Positions 7,253 to 15,693 of a stretch of 42,147 nt of DNA are shown here, piece by piece (position 1 is the first letter of the stretch; each line of letters begins with the position of its first letter). The DNA is from Ruminococcaceae bacterium UBA6434. GTDB taxonomy: Bacteria > Bacillota > Clostridia > Oscillospirales > Acutalibacteraceae. The stretch spans positions 1 through 42,147 of the forward strand of contig DJOQ01000024.1 of assembly GCA_002437245.1 (NCBI GenBank), written 5' to 3'. Both the position numbers and the translations under genes were made by a program. The notes under the pieces were generated by a model, which saw only the letters and a program-made list of their open reading frames with translations, did not search any database and was not told where the DNA came from.

Positions 7253-7339
7253 TGGTGCCGGTGACCGGGGTCGAACCGGTACGGTATCGCTACCACTGGA
7301 TTTTGAGTCCAGCACGTCTGCCAATTCCATCACACCGGC
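7253..7339 (-). tRNA. tRNA-Leu (anticodon CAA)
   Basis: The minus strand reads a complete class II tRNA. The acceptor stem GCCGGTG pairs with CACCGGC, followed by encoded ACCA. The anticodon stem CTGGA/TCCAG encloses the loop CTCAAAA, giving anticodon CAA for Leu codon UUG. The variable arm is long (TGGTAGCGATACCGT region), and the T arm is CCGGTTCGACCCCGG. It has its own promoter (7355-7383) and terminator. TTG is used here as Leu and, in several neighbouring genes, as a start codon. Confidence 0.97.
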
Positions 7340-7354
7340 GAACTGACGGAGACT

Positions 7355-7383
7355 ATTATAACCGAACCGGCAAAAAAAATCAA
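7355..7383 (-). promoter_or_regulatory. Promoter of tRNA-Leu
   Basis: On the minus strand a -35 TTGATT and a perfect -10 TATAAT are 17 bases apart, about 15 bases upstream of the mature tRNA start. Confidence 0.7.
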
Positions 7384-7457
7384 TAGCAAACAACGTAAAA
7401 TATAAGTTATTATTGCACAACAAATTCACACGGCGAAATTTATGGCTTTGATGACAA

Positions 7458-8326
7458 TCAATTTACTTTTTCAAACACATTACGTATATGCTGCAAAAGA
7501 GTATTTTCGTCGGCTAAGGACAATTCCGAAGATTTATCCAACAATTGAAGCGTCAGGAAAATATGTTTATCACCTTCATCGGCGTAGATAACAATTGCCT
7601 TTTGACCGTTATAGTCCTTCGTATACATACTGTATTTCATATTTTCATAAGTTCCGTCTGTGTATATTCCGATATTTGTTGCGCTGTCACCTTCAATATG
7701 CGGGGTGTCTATATCCTTAACTCTGAGGCTGTCTTGCATTTTTGCAACGCAATCAACCTCACCGGAGATAAACTTCGGTATACCGCTGTAATATATCAAT
7801 TCGTAGTCAGAGCATAAATCTTGGTATCCGCCATAGACCAATCATATCTTTTGACCTCGGTATATCGCATACCGTAGACGGACCAAGACTCACCGGAAAG
7901 GTTTTCTCCGATTTTTTCTATATAGTCGGTATTTTCACCCTCGAAACATTCAGACGGATTTAATTCATGCATAATATCAGTGTATTCGGCGGCATTCATT
8001 ACAACGCCTTCATATCTGAATGTACGAGGAACAAACACACCTAAAAAATATACAAATATCAACAAAACAGCAAACAAAATAATTTCGGTTGCATAGCGTT
8101 TCTTTGTGTGTTCTTTTTTATACGAAATTACCGCCAACACAACAAATAAAGCAATAAAAATAATGATTGCCGGGTATGTAAAGCAGAGTTTAAAAACCTG
8201 TATGTCAAATTCGCCGTACGTCATATCATTTAATGACAGCGGTCCGAAAAAAGCTAAACCAAAAGCAATTAGTGCCGCTATTGCCGCCTCAATTATAAGT
8301 GTTATTTTATATGTTTTGCTTTTCAT
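7458..8326 (-). pseudogene. Frameshifted membrane-anchored protein of unknown family
   Basis: Two reading frames that join end to end look like one gene. The first (8326 to 7796) encodes three TM helices (about residues 8-28, 50-70 and 82-102) and the start of an extracytoplasmic domain. The second (7841 to 7458) encodes the rest of that domain (YGGYQDLCSDYELIYYSG ... IRNVFEKVN). The second frame opens immediately after a TGA at 7842-7844 and its first usable codon is a TTG with no ribosome-binding site, so it is not an independent gene. A one-base deletion between 7844 and 7796 (read as TATGATTGG) would explain it. The ATG at 8326 has a TAGGAGA ribosome-binding site and overlaps the stop of the small gene upstream. 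It could be real decay or a sequencing indel. No family recognised. Confidence 0.65.
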
Positions 8327-8440
8327 TACTTGTATTCTCCTATCAGATATTTTTTGCCATAAGTGTCATAAAAAACAAAATAATTATAACTTTGTCTGCA
8401 AAAAGCAACCTCATTAACCGCCGCCGTATAATTATTTCAT
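8326..8440 (-). pseudogene. Frameshifted small ORF (about 37 aa) at the head of the membrane-protein operon
   Basis: A strong AGGAGG ribosome-binding site is followed by ATG AAA TAA, a two-codon ORF. Removing one A from that AAA restores an ORF beginning MNNYTAAVNEVAFC and ending FYDTYGKKYLIGEYK. Its TAA stop overlaps the ATG of the next gene (TAATG), the normal sign of a coupled pair. The segment length is 37 codons plus stop plus one extra base, so a single-base insertion at the second codon is the simplest reading. A true start-stop regulatory element cannot be excluded. Unknown function. Confidence 0.45.
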
Positions 8441-8532
8441 AAAAGCTCCTCCTAAAAAAATAAAGCCGCACTTATAAGAAGAGCGAGCCTTAATAATCAT
8501 CATATATTTTCAATTCCCCGCCCCTTGTTCAA

Positions 8533-8560
8533 ATTATAATATATATATATATATTGTCAA
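8533..8560 (-). promoter_or_regulatory. Consensus promoter of the membrane-protein operon
   Basis: On the minus strand TTGACA and TATAAT are separated by a 16-base pure AT-repeat spacer. The leader from about 8526 to 8441 contains a GC-rich patch and an imperfect hairpin. I see no other gene in 8441-8700. Confidence 0.75.
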
Positions 8561-8652
8561 TATATTTTGTGAATTTTGTCTGAATTATGATATTTTGGTT
8601 ATATTTTAAACATCTTATACAGAAAAAACAAATTGTACATTTTCTTATGCCT

Positions 8653-8690
8653 ACATAAAAAACAGCCGTAAGCAACTCAAGCTTACGGCT
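8653..8690 (-). terminator. Intrinsic terminator of the whiA operon
   Basis: On the minus strand, the stem AGCCGTAAGC / GCTTACGGCT is followed by GTTTTTTATG. It lies just downstream of the whiA stop. Confidence 0.85.
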
Positions 8691-8707
8691 GAATTCATAT
8701 CAATATT

Positions 8708-9601
8708 CTACTTACATTTTTCCGCTAACGCACAAAGCTTTTTAAGCCTATGGTTAACTCCGGAACGAGTCATGGGAACGCTCATACTGTCGCCTATCTG
8801 TTTCAGCGAAAAGTCAGGGTTTTCTGTTCTCAACTCGGCAATCTCGCGAAGCTCCGACGGCAAATCGTTTAGCATTCCGCACTTTTTCAGTCTGTTAATT
8901 GCATCTATCTGAACAAGTGCCGCATTTACGGTTCTGTCAAGATTTGCGCTTTCAAAATTAAGTCTGCGATTAACATTGTTTCGCATATCTTTATACATTT
9001 TTACTCCCATAAGTTCAAGAACGCAGTTTGAAGCGCCCATAACCGTCAGCATATCCTCAATTTCGCTGCTGTCTTTAAAATACAAAACATATGCGCCGTT
9101 CCGCGTTACCTCTTTTGCAGGCATATCGTTATCCGATAAAAACTTCTGAAGATCGCGGCTTAAATACATATGCGGAACAACAAATTCAAGATGATAATTC
9201 TTTTCCGGTGAATTAACCGTTCCGCAAGCCAAAAACGCTCCGCGTAAAAAAGAACCTATGCAACAGTCTTCTGATATGTTTGCCCAATTCATCCTGCGTG
9301 TTCGTTCCTTGCCGTTATACCCAAAAGCATTTAAAACAGCTAAACGGTCCTGTTTATTTCCGACGCTGACTTTAATTTTACCGGATGCCGATTCGGTAAC
9401 ATTGCACGGTTCTTTAGTAAAACGCTCAACAAGTTCTTTGTATCTGTACGCAACGTTTTTATTTTCGGTTGAAATATAAACTTCACCTGCGGAAAAGCCC
9501 CTGCCAAAAAGCAAGAGACCGTAACATTCCGCCAATATACAGCATGGATTTATGGTTTCAATGTTTAATAATTCATCTTTAACTTTTGAGGAAAAAGTCA
9601 T
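8708..9601 (-). CDS. whiA: DNA-binding protein WhiA
   Basis: WhiA combines an N-terminal LAGLIDADG-homing-endonuclease-like fold with a C-terminal helix-turn-helix. In Firmicutes it affects cell division and chromosome segregation. The 297 residues begin with the family's MTFSSKVKDELLNIE and contain FLRGAFLACGTVNSPEKNYHLEF (LAGLIDADG-like region). The C-terminal HTH reads DFSLKQIGDSMSVPMTRSGVNHRLKKL. It is the last gene of the hprK-glcK-murB-rapZ-whiA cluster, lies four bases after rapZ and is followed by a strong terminator. Confidence 0.95.
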   Translation of the reverse strand: MTFSSKVKDELLNIETINPCCILAECYGLLLFGRGFSAGEVYISTENKNVAYRYKELVERFTKEPCNVTESASGKIKVSVGNKQDRLAVLNAFGYNGKERTRRMNWANISEDCCIGSFLRGAFLACGTVNSPEKNYHLEFVVPHMYLSRDLQKFLSDNDMPAKEVTRNGAYVLYFKDSSEIEDMLTVMGASNCVLELMGVKMYKDMRNNVNRRLNFESANLDRTVNAALVQIDAINRLKKCGMLNDLPSELREIAELRTENPDFSLKQIGDSMSVPMTRSGVNHRLKKLCALAEKCK

Positions 9602-9605
9602 AACA

Positions 9606-10490
9606 TTACCTTTTTATGTCTCTGTGAAATACGCTTGAATTTGCGCCGTTTTCAAGAAGATGTTTATTTATTGCTTCGGCAAAAACCACAGACCTGTGTT
9701 TTCCGCCGGTGCAACCGACAGCAATGGTCAACTGACTTTTACCCTCTGTTCTGTAAAGCGGAAGTAAAAAATCAAGAAGGTCAAACAGCTTTTGCTCAAG
9801 CACCTTTGCCTGGTCAAATTTCATAACGAAATCTCTCACCGGCACTTCAAGTCCGGTATGCTCTTTAAGCTCCGGAATGTAAAACGGGTTGGGCAAACAT
9901 CTGACATCAAACACCAAGTCGGCTTCTTTCGGTATGCCGAATTTAAAACCGAAAGAAATGCTGTAAACTTTAAGAGAACTTGAAGCATTGTCAAGAAAAA
10001 GCTTTGCAATACGTTCTTTGAACTGTGAACTTGTTACATTTGACGTATCAACTATATAATCCGCCTGCAAGCGAGCCGGCAACAGTATCTCACGTTCTTT
10101 TTGTATCGCTTCGAGTATAGAAGGTGTATTAAATTCGTCTGCAAGAGGATGTTTACGCCTTGTCTCCTGATAGCGACGCATAATAACATCGTTATCGGCG
10201 TCTATAAACAGGATTTTATAATTAACCTTTTCTTCCTTTAATTCATCTAATACTCCGAAAAGGTCAGAGAAAGAATCGCCGAGTCTGATATCGGCAACAA
10301 TAGCAACCCTGTCACGTTTTTCGTTAGAATTAAAGATCAACTTGACAAAGGTCGGAATAAGCTTCGGCGGCATATTATCAACGCAAAAAAAGCCTATATC
10401 TTCAAGTGCGTCAACAGCTCTTGACTTTCCTGCTCCGGAAAGTCCCGTAACAATTACAAGCTCTGTCTTGTCTGCCGATTTTTTACCCAA
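9606..10490 (-). CDS. rapZ: RNase adapter / nucleotide-binding protein RapZ (YvcJ)
   Basis: A 294-residue P-loop protein. Walker A is GLSGAGKS at residues 16-23, and the N-terminal half is kinase-like (RRYQETRRKHPLADEF). The C-terminal half carries the GCTGGKHRSVVFAEAINKHL signature of the family. Homologs bind small RNAs or nucleotides and, in enterobacteria, tune GlmS. The start appears to be a TTG overlapping the last codons and stop of murB by eight bases (ATATTGGGTAA), with GGAAG upstream, implying translational coupling. No closer in-frame ATG would keep the P-loop. Confidence 0.94.
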   Translation of the reverse strand: MGKKSADKTELVIVTGLSGAGKSRAVDALEDIGFFCVDNMPPKLIPTFVKLIFNSNEKRDRVAIVADIRLGDSFSDLFGVLDELKEEKVNYKILFIDADNDVIMRRYQETRRKHPLADEFNTPSILEAIQKEREILLPARLQADYIVDTSNVTSSQFKERIAKLFLDNASSSLKVYSISFGFKFGIPKEADLVFDVRCLPNPFYIPELKEHTGLEVPVRDFVMKFDQAKVLEQKLFDLLDFLLPLYRTEGKSQLTIAVGCTGGKHRSVVFAEAINKHLLENGANSSVFHRDIKR

Positions 10491-11385
10491 TATATTTCAC
10501 TTCCGTTTCAAGGTGTACACCCGTTTCGGCAAACACCTTATTCTGTACATATTTTATTAAGCTTAAAATATCATTTGTGGTTGCGTCGCCTTTATTTATA
10601 ATAAATCCGGCATGCTTTTCGCTGACCTCGGCGCCGCCTATACTGTATCCTTTTAAACCGCACTGCTCTATAAGTCCGCCGGCAAAATATCCCACCGGGC
10701 GCTTAAAAGTACTGCCTGCGCTCGGATATTCGAGCGGCTGTTTTGACTTCCTCTTATTAAGGTTCAAATTCATCGCAGACTTAATTTCATCATAATCGCC
10801 GTTTTTCAGTTTAAGTGTAAGCCCCGTTATAATGAGATTACTGTCGGTATATGCACTGCAGCGATAACCGAGTTTTAAGTCTTCTTTTTCAAAATGCCCT
10901 GCCGTTCCGTTAAAATCGATATGCGATGCCGAGTGAAGAACATCTTTCATCTCTCCACCGTAAGCCCCTGCATTCATATATGCGGCTCCGCCCGCAGTAC
11001 CCGGAATCCCATAGGCAAATTCAAGCCCGGAGAGATTATTGGCAAGAGCAAAAGCACAAAGCTTTGACAAAGGAACACCTGCATCGGCATATATCACACC
11101 GTCACCGAGGTACTTGAGCTCAGACAAACCCTTTGCAAGCCTTAAAACAACTCCGCGCAAACCGCTGTCTGATACAAGTATATTACTGCCGTTTCCTATG
11201 ATATACGGTTTTATTTCACTCTCACGGCAAGCAGAGAGAAGTGCCGACAGAGAATCAATAGAGTTAGGCATTATAATGAGATCCGCCGGTCCGCCCGTTT
11301 TAAACGATGTATAATCGCTCATAGGAGCGTTTTCGCGTAATTCGCAACCATACTTTTCTGCAACAGCTTTTATATTACTTAGCAA
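10483..11385 (-). CDS. murB: UDP-N-acetylenolpyruvoylglucosamine reductase MurB
   Basis: An FAD- and NADPH-dependent reductase that makes UDP-MurNAc for peptidoglycan. Visible features are YTSFKTGGPADLII (FAD-binding), IIGNGSNILVSD, the GIPGTAGGAAYMNAGAYGGEM loop, the YRCSAYT segment, the serine motif YPSAGSTFKRP, and the C-terminal HLETEV with catalytic Glu. The lack of the YxxY tail makes it a type II (Firmicute) MurB. I place the start at the TTG at 11385, eight bases after GAGGGG, rather than at the TTG at 11400 that would contain the ribosome-binding site. It lies between glcK and rapZ. Confidence 0.95.
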   Translation of the reverse strand: MLSNIKAVAEKYGCELRENAPMSDYTSFKTGGPADLIIMPNSIDSLSALLSACRESEIKPYIIGNGSNILVSDSGLRGVVLRLAKGLSELKYLGDGVIYADAGVPLSKLCAFALANNLSGLEFAYGIPGTAGGAAYMNAGAYGGEMKDVLHSASHIDFNGTAGHFEKEDLKLGYRCSAYTDSNLIITGLTLKLKNGDYDEIKSAMNLNLNKRKSKQPLEYPSAGSTFKRPVGYFAGGLIEQCGLKGYSIGGAEVSEKHAGFIINKGDATTNDILSLIKYVQNKVFAETGVHLETEVKYIG

Positions 11386-11402
11386 AATAATTCCCCTCAA
11401 AA

Positions 11403-12350
11403 TTACTCGTCAAGAAGTGCTGCTCCGATTATACCGGCATCATTTCCGAGTTTAGCAGAGCATATTCTTGTTTGAACAACGCTGTGTACGCTGTAATGCT
11501 CTTGATTTACTATTTTGCGTACAGGCTCAAGAAGCGACTCGCCCTCGTTACCTATACCGCCGCCGACACAGAGTATCTCAGGCTGAAAAAGGTTTATCAT
11601 ATTTGTAATACCGATAGCGAGATAATGAATGTATGTATCAACAACCTTTGTACCCGCCGCGTCATTTTTGCGCATCGCATTAAACGCCGTTCTGCCGTCA
11701 ACCTTATTTATATTGCCGTCAACAAGAGTCCACATAGCAGAGTCAAGGTTTTTACCCATAGCCTCTTTTGTCTGGCGGATAAGCGCTGTTGCCGAAGAAT
11801 ACGCCTCCCAGCAGCCTTTTCTACCACAGGTGCATTGCTCTCCGTCGGCAAGAATAACCATATGACCGGCTTCACCGGCTGCATCGTTACAACCGTTAAG
11901 TAACTTACCGTTTACGACAATTCCGCTTCCGACGCCTGTACCGAGAGTAACTGCCACAAAATTGGCAACTCCCTCGCCTGCACCCGCTTTTGCTTCGCCG
12001 AGTGCCGCGCAGTTTGCGTCATTTTCAAGATAAATCGGCTTATTAAACTTTGACTGAAGAATATCTTTTGCAGGAACATTATCAAATCCGAGATTGTTGG
12101 CATACTCAATAATTCCATATTTTTTATTAACGGAACCCGGAGTTCCTATACCTATCGAAACGACCTCATCGAGTGAAATTTTAGCTTCCTCAAGAGCCAT
12201 GTTTATTGACAAAGCGACATCGTTGATTATTTCCCAAGACGGACGCGGGCAAGCTGTAGGCATCTTTCCTTTACCTACTATACGATAATACTCGTCAACA
12301 ACTCCGGCAACAATATTTGTTCCTCCGAGGTCTACACCAATTCTATACAT
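11403..12350 (-). CDS. glcK: ROK-family glucokinase
   Basis: A cytosolic sugar kinase making glucose-6-phosphate. The phosphate-binding DLGGTNIVAGVV sits at the N-terminus. The substrate/catalytic segment is YLENDANCAALGEA, followed by VTLGTGVGSGIVVNGKL. The ROK zinc motif is GHMVILADGEQCTCGRKGCWEAYSS, with the usual CxCGxxGCxE cysteines. 315 residues, the normal length. The ATG is preceded by a GGAGGAT ribosome-binding site. In the hprK cluster it fits carbon control: glycolytic flux feeding HPr(Ser) phosphorylation. Confidence 0.94.
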   Translation of the reverse strand: MYRIGVDLGGTNIVAGVVDEYYRIVGKGKMPTACPRPSWEIINDVALSINMALEEAKISLDEVVSIGIGTPGSVNKKYGIIEYANNLGFDNVPAKDILQSKFNKPIYLENDANCAALGEAKAGAGEGVANFVAVTLGTGVGSGIVVNGKLLNGCNDAAGEAGHMVILADGEQCTCGRKGCWEAYSSATALIRQTKEAMGKNLDSAMWTLVDGNINKVDGRTAFNAMRKNDAAGTKVVDTYIHYLAIGITNMINLFQPEILCVGGGIGNEGESLLEPVRKIVNQEHYSVHSVVQTRICSAKLGNDAGIIGAALLDE

Positions 12351-12376
12351 AATAATCCTCCGTTTTCATTTTCTCC

Positions 12377-13342
12377 TTAATAATTTTGCCAAATCTCAAG
12401 TTCTTCATCTTTTGACTCGCCCTCATCCATACCGAGCTGATGAAGAAGCTCGCGCGCGGCATTATATCCCATTTTTTTCTGCCTGTTATTCATAGCGGCA
12501 ACCTCAATGATAATAGCGAGGTTTCTGCCGGGTTTTACGGGCACAACAGTAACGGGCACCTTAATGTCCATAATTGAAATATAGTCGTTATCAAGCCCCA
12601 TTCTGTCATAAACCTTGGTGGAATCCCACGGCTCAAGCTGAACCACCATATTTATTTTTTCGGTAAGCTTTACGGCTCCCATACCGAAAATACGGCGAGC
12701 ATTGATAATTCCGACACCGCGAAGTTCGATGAAATGCCTGATATTGTCGGGTGCCGAACCGACAAGAGTTTTTGAAGAAACCTTACGAATTTCGACGGCA
12801 TCATCCGCAATCAGGCGATGCCCTCTCTTGATAAGTTCAATCGCGGTCTCGCTTTTACCTACGCCGCTGTCACCGACAATCAGCACACCTTCGCCGTATA
12901 CTTCTACAAGCACTCCGTGGCGCGTTATTCTTTCGGCAAGTTCTGTTCCCAAAAAAGAAATAAGAGCCGACATACAGCTTGATGTGGATTCACTCGTGCG
13001 CAACAGCGGAACCTTATATTCTTCAACAAGCGAAGAAAGATGTGACGGAATATCCAAGTTGCGCGTAATAAGAATAAACGGCGGCTGAGTTTTTACAAGT
13101 CGTTTAAGACTTTCATACCGTGTTTCGTCGCTGAGAGTTTTAAGAAATTCGATTTCCGAAAGACCCAGGAACTGTACACGTTCCGGGTCAAAATAGTCAT
13201 CGCGCCCGGCAAGAATGAGACCCGGTCTGTTAACATCCTGCGACGTAACGGAAAGGTCACAGGCATCTCCCGGTAAATACAATGTCTCAAAGCCGAATTC
13301 TTTTATCAGTTTATCTAACGAAACGGAATACTTTGATGCCAA
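12377..13342 (-). CDS. hprK: HPr kinase/phosphorylase HprK
   Basis: The sensor enzyme of carbon catabolite repression in Firmicutes; it phosphorylates HPr on Ser46 using ATP. The 321 residues have an N-terminal regulatory domain, then a P-loop GDSGVGKS at 157-164, ADDAVEIR, FIELRGVGIINARRIFGMGAV, and the C-terminal signature GRNLAIIIEVAAMNNRQKKMGYNAA. The start is a TTG: GGAGG lies seven bases upstream, and the nearby ATG is out of frame. First gene of the cluster. Confidence 0.96.
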   Translation of the reverse strand: MASKYSVSLDKLIKEFGFETLYLPGDACDLSVTSQDVNRPGLILAGRDDYFDPERVQFLGLSEIEFLKTLSDETRYESLKRLVKTQPPFILITRNLDIPSHLSSLVEEYKVPLLRTSESTSSCMSALISFLGTELAERITRHGVLVEVYGEGVLIVGDSGVGKSETAIELIKRGHRLIADDAVEIRKVSSKTLVGSAPDNIRHFIELRGVGIINARRIFGMGAVKLTEKINMVVQLEPWDSTKVYDRMGLDNDYISIMDIKVPVTVVPVKPGRNLAIIIEVAAMNNRQKKMGYNAARELLHQLGMDEGESKDEELEIWQNY

Positions 13343-13516
13343 ACCATAACCTCCCTTTTTACAACAATTATACTGTATTATTATAATCTATTATTACCGA
13401 CTTTCCAATAGCTTTTTAACATTTTTTTAATATTTTAAAGATGTTTCCTTTTCACGGACGGTTTTAGCTGTTGAATAATTTTTTACGGTATGAAAATAAT
13501 ATTTCGGGGTGATGAA

Positions 13517-14017
13517 GTGAAGCTCGTTGTAGTTTCCGATGACAAAAGCGGCCGTTTGTCTTGCGGACTTTCACGGCTGCTGAGCAAGCACGGAGGTGTA
13601 TTGCTGTTCGGCAATAACACAATAATCAAGAACTATATTGACACACCCGAATATTTAATAGCCGACTCCGATGTAAAGTTCGGCGGTAATTTTAAAAATG
13701 CAATTTCCGTGGAAATATCAAAAAGCGGTGATGTTTTTAACGAAACATTGATATATAAAGTTCCTACGGGAGAAGTACAAAAGCTGCGCATCGGTACGGA
13801 TTTTAAAGACGACATAACATTATCAAGCCGAAATTACAACGAAATCAGTTTCGGTATACAATCGGTTATTATAGATTTGTGCGGGAAATATATATATCCA
13901 TGTGAAATTAAATCAAAAATTGCAAATGTCGCCGACATACACACTCTTTTGACCGCGGCGGGAATTCTTCTTATTTCCGGAGAATATCACGAAAGCAGCG
14001 GATTTTTAAATATATAG
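13517..14017 (+). CDS. Hypothetical protein
   Basis: I do not recognise the family. The reading frame is open from an ATG at 13490, but the GTG at 13517 is a better start because GGGGTGAT lies just before it. That gives 166 residues opening with a strand-turn-helix, LVVVSDDKSGRLSCGLSRLLSKHGG, and a second strand (VLLFGNNT), resembling a small alpha/beta nucleotide-binding or regulatory fold but without a P-loop. The middle is beta-rich, and the C-terminus has a hydrophobic helix (IHTLLTAAGILLIS). It is transcribed away from hprK and is followed by a shared terminator. Confidence 0.55.
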   Translation: MKLVVVSDDKSGRLSCGLSRLLSKHGGVLLFGNNTIIKNYIDTPEYLIADSDVKFGGNFKNAISVEISKSGDVFNETLIYKVPTGEVQKLRIGTDFKDDITLSSRNYNEISFGIQSVIIDLCGKYIYPCEIKSKIANVADIHTLLTAAGILLISGEYHESSGFLNI

Positions 14018-14021
14018 AGAC

Positions 14022-14055
14022 AAAAAGGCTGTACCAAAAAACGGTACAGCCGTAA
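14022..14055. terminator. Intrinsic terminator between convergent genes
   Basis: The stem GGCTGTACC / GGTACAGCC with a seven-base loop has TTTTTGT on the minus-strand side, ending the GPH transporter gene. On the plus strand the T-run is weak. Confidence 0.78.
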
Positions 14056-14068
14056 ATTATTTTGTAAC

Positions 14069-15538
14069 TCAGTCTTTGATTTCAGCAGCAACTTTAGCTC
14101 TTCTTTTTTGCAGTTCATCGGCTATATCCTGTTTTTTCTTTCCGACTATGTCATATTTGAAAATCGGGAATATAGAGATAAGAGCAAGGAAACCCGGAAC
14201 TACGGTATAAGCAAAGAATACAATATCTTTGGTTTTCTCGCTGAATCCGCTTGCCGTTCCGGCGGCAATCTGTGCAACTGTATCCGAATAACCGGACACC
14301 TGTATAAATACAAGACCGAGAGCCGTTCCGAGAGCAAGGCAAACCTTTATGGTAAGAGTCAAAATAGAGTATGCTGCACCCTCCATACGTTTACCGGTCT
14401 CAAACTCATAATAATCGACACAATCAGCCGTCATTATCATGGGCATAAGCGTAACAGCGGCAAACTGAAGACCGATTAAGAAGAGTGACGCATAGAATAA
14501 TACGGTGAGCACCATATTATCGGGATTTCCGAACCAGAAGTGACCCACGACAAACGAAAGCGCCGACGCAACAAAACCATATACCGAGAGAAGAATATAT
14601 ACCTTTTTCTCACCCATCTTTTTAATGAGAACCGGGCAAATCGCCATACTTATCATAGAGCCGACGGCAGTAACTATACCGAGTACCGCAACAAGATTTT
14701 GCGAACCGAGTATGGTATTTGCAGCCTGCACCTGTATACCCATTGACATCTGTCTGCCGAAGCCGAGGAAATATGATACAATAACAAGCATAAGAGGTTT
14801 GTTGTCTTTGAGAGCCTTAAACATATCCTTAGCTGTTGTTTTTTCACCGGACACATACGGTACGCGCTCTTTGTTTAAAAGCGGTATAAGCGCAAATAGC
14901 GCACAGCCGAAAACAGCCGTAAGAATAGCTGTCCAGAGGTACTCAGACGCAATCATCGGGGTATCCGTTTCACCGGCTTTAACAAAAACTTTTGAGCCGC
15001 CGGGAATTATAAGGCAAGCTATCGGCACAATAACAACGCACGCCGAAAAGCCTATCTGCTTAAATGTATTTGATATCGAAACAACATTTGTACGCTCTGT
15101 GGGATTAGGAGTTAAAACCGAAGCTATACCCTGAGACGGTACATCTCCGAGCGTCATGGCAAGACTCCACACAAGATATGTAACAAATACCCAAATGTAA
15201 GTTGCCGTGCGATTATCTTTAAACGGAACATTGACAAAAACAACTGCCGTCATAACAAGAAGCGGAATTATCGACTTCAATATCATCGATTTAAACTTTC
15301 CCCTTTTGCTCTTTGAGCGGTCAATCATATTACCTACAACCGGGTCAAAAACCGCAGACACGATTTTGGCTACAAGAATAAGTATACCTACAACCGCAAT
15401 ATCGGCACCCAAAATCGAGGCGTCAAATTCTGCCTGATATGAATTTAAAAGACCGACTATCGCCTGAAACCCGAAAAGGCCGAGCGAATAAGCCGCAATT
15501 TCTTTAAAATTCATATGTTTCTCTGTTGTCGCTCCCAA
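14069..15538 (-). CDS. MFS transporter of the GPH (glycoside-pentoside-hexuronide:cation) family
   Basis: A cation-coupled sugar symporter in the cytoplasmic membrane. Twelve TM helices can be traced. The family's cytoplasmic motif appears as DPVVGNMIDRSKSKRGKFKSMIL near residue 60-80, and DVPSQGIASVLTPNPTERTNVVSISNTFKQIG is the GPH loop. A second DCVDYYEFETGKRMEGAAYSILT (helix 10-11 loop) is also typical. The likely start is the TTG at 15538, after GAGAGG; an ATG further upstream (15592) extends the frame but lacks a ribosome-binding site. It precedes a LysR gene on the same strand, which may regulate it. The substrate is not determinable. Confidence 0.88.
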   Translation of the reverse strand: MGATTEKHMNFKEIAAYSLGLFGFQAIVGLLNSYQAEFDASILGADIAVVGILILVAKIVSAVFDPVVGNMIDRSKSKRGKFKSMILKSIIPLLVMTAVVFVNVPFKDNRTATYIWVFVTYLVWSLAMTLGDVPSQGIASVLTPNPTERTNVVSISNTFKQIGFSACVVIVPIACLIIPGGSKVFVKAGETDTPMIASEYLWTAILTAVFGCALFALIPLLNKERVPYVSGEKTTAKDMFKALKDNKPLMLVIVSYFLGFGRQMSMGIQVQAANTILGSQNLVAVLGIVTAVGSMISMAICPVLIKKMGEKKVYILLSVYGFVASALSFVVGHFWFGNPDNMVLTVLFYASLFLIGLQFAAVTLMPMIMTADCVDYYEFETGKRMEGAAYSILTLTIKVCLALGTALGLVFIQVSGYSDTVAQIAAGTASGFSEKTKDIVFFAYTVVPGFLALISIFPIFKYDIVGKKKQDIADELQKRRAKVAAEIKD

Positions 15539-15693
15539 AAAAATCATCCTCTCAATAAAAATAATAAGTAAATAATAATTGTTCTGTGGCATTTCGTCAA
15601 TAAAGAATATAAAATTTCTTAATTTTTTCTGATTTTTTTATACTTTTTAATCTAATACAACAATCGCAAGTTATAAAACGATATGGTAAAATA

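Noticed and set aside
7127..7429. A 100-codon open frame on the minus strand
   Set aside because: It runs straight through tRNA-Leu and its terminator; it is a shadow.
8539..8554. An AT microsatellite as a repeat feature
   Set aside because: It is simply the 16-base spacer of a consensus promoter.
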